The notes below the pieces were generated by a model. The model did not search any database, was not told the origin of the DNA, and saw only the letters and a program-made list of their open reading frames with translations. A stretch of DNA of 24,675 nucleotides, from contig JBHOQX010000050.1 in the NCBI GenBank assembly GCA_042408595.1, positions 1 through 24,675 on the forward strand, given 5' to 3'. Positions 22,554-24,675 of this stretch are shown here, piece after piece (within the stretch, counting starts at the first letter, position 1; the number at the start of each line of letters is the position of its first letter). The position numbers were made by a program, and so were the translations under genes. The DNA is from JBHOQX01 sp042408595 (GTDB taxonomy: Bacteria; Chloroflexota; Chloroflexia; Chloroflexales; Roseiflexaceae).

Positions 22554-22984
22554 ACCGCGCCTGCCTGGCGCCGCGCCGCGACGACGGCGAACAGGACGCG
22601 CCACAGCAGGAGGATCGCCCCGGCGATCAGGAAGGTCGTGATGGCGAAGGAGAGCGGGATGCCGCTTTGCCGGATGAGCGCACGCAGCCCGAGGCCCAGC
22701 GGGCAACCGATCGCCCAGGCGAGCCCGGCGCGGGCCGCCATCCGCCCCGGATGGGCGACGACACCAGCACGATACGCCCCGGTGAGGCCAGCGGCCACCA
22801 GCCAGCCGGCGGCGAACGGCGCAGCGGTTTCGAGCACCTGCGCGAAGGCGTCCAGCCCGGCGGCTTCGCCGTGGCTGGCCCGCCCGAGCGCGGCGAACGC
22901 GATAAGCGCAGCCACGTCGCCCGCGGCAAGCAGGGCGGCACGGACCGTACCCCCGGCGCGCTGGATCTGCGGTTCTGTTGTCAT
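22550..22984 (-). CDS. DUF3054 domain membrane protein
   Basis: A 144-residue integral membrane protein with four predicted helices: around residues 15-33 (ALLAAGDVAALIAFAALG), 50-68 (ETAAPFAAGWLVAAGLTGAY), 82-103 (RAGLAWAIGCPLGLGLRAL) and 110-132 (SFAITTFLIAGAILLLWRVL). This layout, with the GD in the first helix and PLG.GLR in the third, is that of DUF3054. Function unknown. The start at 22984 fits the first helix; a frame reaching 23047 would cross the promoter. No strong ribosome site is visible, only GAGGACTCGACG just upstream. It is first in a coupled pair with the histidine phosphatase and is transcribed from a promoter inside a large dyad. Confidence 0.85.
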   Translation of the reverse strand: MTTEPQIQRAGGTVRAALLAAGDVAALIAFAALGRASHGEAAGLDAFAQVLETAAPFAAGWLVAAGLTGAYRAGVVAHPGRMAARAGLAWAIGCPLGLGLRALIRQSGIPLSFAITTFLIAGAILLLWRVLFAVVAARRQAGAV

Positions 22985-22990
22985 CGTCGA

Positions 22991-23033
22991 GTCCTCGCTC
23001 TGGCAGCGCATGCCAGTATACCACAGCGAGGAC
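22991..23033 (-). promoter_or_regulatory. Promoter embedded in a nested perfect dyad, DUF3054-phosphatase operon
   Basis: The outer arms GTCCTCGCT (22991-22999) and AGCGAGGAC (23025-23033) are perfect 9-bp complements. Nested inside, CTGGCA (23000-23005) pairs with TGCCAG (23011-23016) around GCGCA. On the minus strand an extended -10, TGG-TATACT (23023-23015), sits in the only unpaired stretch. There is no clear -35. The stop codon of the phosphoesterase gene is 10 bp away (23044). The layout fits an operator over a promoter; a terminator role for the upstream gene is less likely because no T tract follows. Confidence 0.55.
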
Positions 23034-23043
23034 GCCCCAGGGA

Positions 23044-24054
23044 TCACGCCGCCCGCAGCCGAACCACCGTCGCCTCGGGGCGGCAGAGGAAGCGCAGCGG
23101 CGCGCCGCCCAGCCCGCGCGAAACGTACAGCGCCATCGTGCCGATCGTGTAATGGCCCATCACGTAGCGCACACCGTAGCGCGGGCGGGCGTACGGCCCG
23201 AGCAGCGGCAGGCGGATGTGGCCGCCGTGGGTATGACCGGAAAGCTGCGCCAGCACCCCGGCTCGCGCCGCCTCATCGGCGTGGTCGGGCGCATGCGAAA
23301 GGAGCAGCACCGGCGCGCCGGCGGGGATAGCGCGCAGCGCCGCGTCGAGGTCGGGCCGCCCCTCCCACAGATCGTCGATGCCGGCCAGCCAGAGCGCGCC
23401 GCCGCCCCACGCCAGCCGCCGGTTTTCGTTGCGCAGCAGCTCCACACCAGCCAGCGCGTAGGCCGCCGCCAGATCGTCCACCCCCTCCGAATGGTCATGG
23501 TTGCCGGTCACCGCGTACACCCCCAAGGGCGCGCGCAGCGCGCGCAGCGCCGCCGCCAGGCGCGGGATGGCGGTGTGGTAGTGGACGGAGTCGCCGGTGA
23601 TGACGATCACGTCCGGCTGCTCCTGCCGCATCTGGGCGATCGCCCAGGCCAGGTTGGCGGCGGTGTGCGGCAGGCCGAGGTGGATATCGCTGATATGACC
23701 GATGCGCAGCCCCTCCAGCGCCAGGGGAAGCGCCGGCAGTCGCAGGTCAACCCGCTCCAATCGCGGGCGGCCCGGCTCGACCGCGGCGACGTAGGCCAGC
23801 CCGGCCCCCGCGGCCACGCCGAGGCTCATCGCCGCCGGCAGGCCATACTGCCAAACTCCCAGACCGGCCACTGCGGCGCTCAGCGCGCCCAGGCCGAGCC
23901 ACGGGCGCGAAAAGGTCACACGCCCCCGGTCCATCGAGAAGCGGTTGCGCCGCTGCCTCGGCGAGCGGAGCGCGCCCGCCGAGGCGATCCAGGCCCGGTC
24001 GGCAGGCAGGTCGTACGGCAGGCGCGCCACCGTCGGTTCGATATCGCTGGCCAT
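23044..24054 (-). CDS. Membrane-anchored metallophosphoesterase (YkuE-like)
   Basis: A 336-residue calcineurin-type phosphoesterase with a two-metal centre. Motifs in order: SDIHLG (D123, H125), TGDSVHY (D155), GNHDHSEG (N185, H186), LLSHAPDHADEA, and SGHTHGGHIRLPLLGPY near residue 270. The N-terminal 50 residues are hydrophilic; two hydrophobic helices lie at about 52-70 and 72-93, so the enzyme is probably attached to the membrane. The closest known group (YkuE-like) acts on phospholipids or cell-wall lipid intermediates; the substrate here is unknown. AGGAAG lies 7 nt before the ATG at 24054. A stretch of codons 141-145, around QMRQE, is duplicated at the right end of the window. It is followed within 11 nt by the dyad promoter of the next operon. 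A long structured leader may precede it. Confidence 0.92.
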   Translation of the reverse strand: MASDIEPTVARLPYDLPADRAWIASAGALRSPRQRRNRFSMDRGRVTFSRPWLGLGALSAAVAGLGVWQYGLPAAMSLGVAAGAGLAYVAAVEPGRPRLERVDLRLPALPLALEGLRIGHISDIHLGLPHTAANLAWAIAQMRQEQPDVIVITGDSVHYHTAIPRLAAALRALRAPLGVYAVTGNHDHSEGVDDLAAAYALAGVELLRNENRRLAWGGGALWLAGIDDLWEGRPDLDAALRAIPAGAPVLLLSHAPDHADEAARAGVLAQLSGHTHGGHIRLPLLGPYARPRYGVRYVMGHYTIGTMALYVSRGLGGAPLRFLCRPEATVVRLRAA

Positions 24055-24083
24055 GTCGTTCTTCCTCGCAACAAGAGAGACCA

Positions 24084-24189
24084 GAGAACGTGGAGACCAG
24101 GGCATGCGCGGTCGCTCGACAGGTGGCTCTCCTGCACGCGCCCAATCTCGGAGGGGCTGCGCCCCACCAAACCTCGCCACCACGTTCTC
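24084..24189 (-). other. Inverted repeat in the phosphoesterase leader
   Basis: GAGAACGTGG (24084-24093) and its exact complement CCACGTTCTC (24180-24189) are 86 bp apart and enclose a 5-bp hairpin GGGGC-TGC-GCCCC (24153-24165). If transcription starts at the TATACT near 24242, the transcript would carry this as a closed structure about 30-140 nt before the ATG. Role unknown. Confidence 0.35.
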
Positions 24190-24349
24190 CGTTTCGCATC
24201 CATGCGCGCCGCTGCACGACAGCGCTCACGCACCGGGCGACAGTATACCGCGCCTGGATGACAGCCGGATGAGTGGGCGCGGGCCGTCCGTCATTTTTGC
24301 GGGAGCCACGCGTCATCCGCGCGCGAGAAGCGGCGTGCTATACTTGGCC

Positions 24350-24488
24350 GTGGACGGCGGACGGGGGACGAAGGACGATGGGCAATGGACGGGGGACGGT
24401 GCTGGGGTTCGGCGAGTCTGCACCGGCCTGCACGAGCTTTGCTCGAGGAACGCTCTGCATGCGTCGTTCGTCGTTCGTCCTTCGTCAT
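24350..24488. repeat. Inverted array of GGACGAA-type repeats
   Basis: Left part (24350-24398): GGACGGCGGACGGGGGACGA, AGGACGATGG, GGACGGGGGACGG. Right part (24462-24488): CGTCGTTCGTCGTTCGTCC and TTCGTCATC, the reverse complement. GACGAAGGACGA (24367-24378) pairs exactly with TCGTCCTTCGTC (24475-24486). The unit GACGGGGGACG occurs at 24360-24370, 24388-24398 and inverted at 21718-21728. It looks like an intergenic element and does not encode protein. Confidence 0.55.
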
Positions 24489-24534
24489 CAGCCCGCGGGA
24501 AGCCAGGCCGGTTCGTGAAGGGGATGGAACGGCG

Positions 24535-24675
24535 ATGCCACGCCATCGGTTTGAGGAAACTGACGCCTATACCGGCGAGACGATTGTAATGCCCCGGCGG
24601 CGCGCGGGCGCTCCCCGGCCCGCGGCGCGGCGAGCCGGGGGGCGGCTCCTGCCGCATCTGGGCGATCGCCCAGGC
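24535..24675 (+). CDS. Possible ORF running off the right edge
   Basis: A plus-strand frame from ATG 24535 is open to the window end (47 codons; MPRHRFEETDAYTGETIVMP then Arg/Ala/Gly/Pro-rich). The first 19 residues look protein-like. A GGAA lies 8 nt upstream and AAGGGG further up. From about 24590 the sequence is extremely GC-rich, contains a hairpin (GCTCCCCGGC 24610-24619 with GCCGGGGGGC 24634-24643), and then becomes the duplicated 31 bases, so the end may be artefactual. I do not recognise the product. Confidence 0.3.
   Translation, partial: MPRHRFEETDAYTGETIVMPRRRAGAPRPAARRAGGRLLPHLGDRPG
24645..24675. repeat. 31-bp exact direct repeat of 23619-23649
   Basis: The last 31 bases equal 23619-23649, inside the metallophosphoesterase gene, in the same orientation. 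One mismatch precedes the match (T at 23618, G at 24644), then GGC agrees again. The match stops only because the window ends. It may be an assembly junction or a genuine duplication. Confidence 0.85.

Larger units (their letters stand above)
24055..24534. other. 480-bp non-coding region with inverted and degenerate repeats
   Basis: This lies between the minus-strand phosphoesterase gene and the plus-strand ORF at 24535. It contains a TATACT on the minus strand (24247-24242) without a -35, a 10-bp inverted repeat at 24084/24180, a GGGGC-TGC-GCCCC hairpin (24153-24165), an extended -10-like TGC-TATACT on the plus strand (24336-24344), and GGACG-type repeats (24350-24486). No convincing gene. 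Confidence 0.5.

Noticed and set aside
1..24675. Anti-phage system, prophage, transposase or CRISPR array
   Set aside because: I looked for nucleases, ATPases, reverse transcriptases, transposase motifs and direct-repeat/spacer layouts in all frames and saw none; the genes are metabolic, membrane or regulatory.

Overview
The window reads as a 24.7 kb piece of a high-GC chromosome from a bacterium of the phylum Chloroflexota, probably class Chloroflexia. This assignment is inference. It rests on two tandem large Agl23-like (TIGR03663-type) membrane proteins, DUF3105 and DUF3054 proteins, the high GC content, and short GGACGAA-like and GTCACCCG-like intergenic repeats that I remember as common in that group. 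Both ends cut through open reading frames.

Layout. Positions 1-339 hold the start of a helix-turn-helix membrane protein (minus strand). A tRNA-Ser(GGA) gene with its own strong promoter is at 466-595 (plus). A minus-strand gnd-rpe operon (752-2591) encodes two pentose phosphate enzymes and has a clear promoter and terminator. Divergent from it are a 56-residue membrane protein, a long-chain acyl-CoA ligase with a perfect 19-bp dyad upstream and a good terminator, guaB (IMP dehydrogenase), an FGGY sugar kinase and a DUF3105 membrane protein. A minus-strand CrtI/CrtO/PYROXD2-type flavin oxidoreductase follows (8970-10646). A 431-bp intergenic region with a REP-like hairpin comes next, then a plus-strand pair: a site-2 protease with CBS domains and an RlmD/TrmA-family RNA methyltransferase that has lost all its iron-sulfur cysteines.

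Positions 13.6-14.6 kb are a gene graveyard. A C-terminal scrap of a MalG-type sugar permease is followed by a frameshifted and internally deleted family-15 glucoamylase. On the other strand a truncated unknown gene ends at the same breakpoint as the permease. This looks like the remains of a glucan uptake and hydrolysis operon.

From 14.6 to 20.8 kb a minus-strand operon with a well-formed promoter encodes two Agl23-like GT-C membrane proteins. The downstream one is fused to an NHL beta-propeller. The last part holds a Crp/Fnr regulator, a translationally coupled DUF3054-histidine phosphatase pair whose promoter lies inside a long perfect dyad, and a membrane-anchored metallophosphoesterase with a structured leader, all on the minus strand. 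A repeat-rich 480-bp stretch follows, then a plus-strand ORF running off the end. The final 31 bases exactly duplicate a stretch inside the metallophosphoesterase gene, so the right edge may be an assembly junction.

Most of the window is housekeeping metabolism. The most unusual items are the NHL-fused Agl23 pair, the cluster-less methyltransferase, the decayed sugar operon and the two dyad operators. I did not find a defence system, CRISPR array, prophage or insertion sequence.
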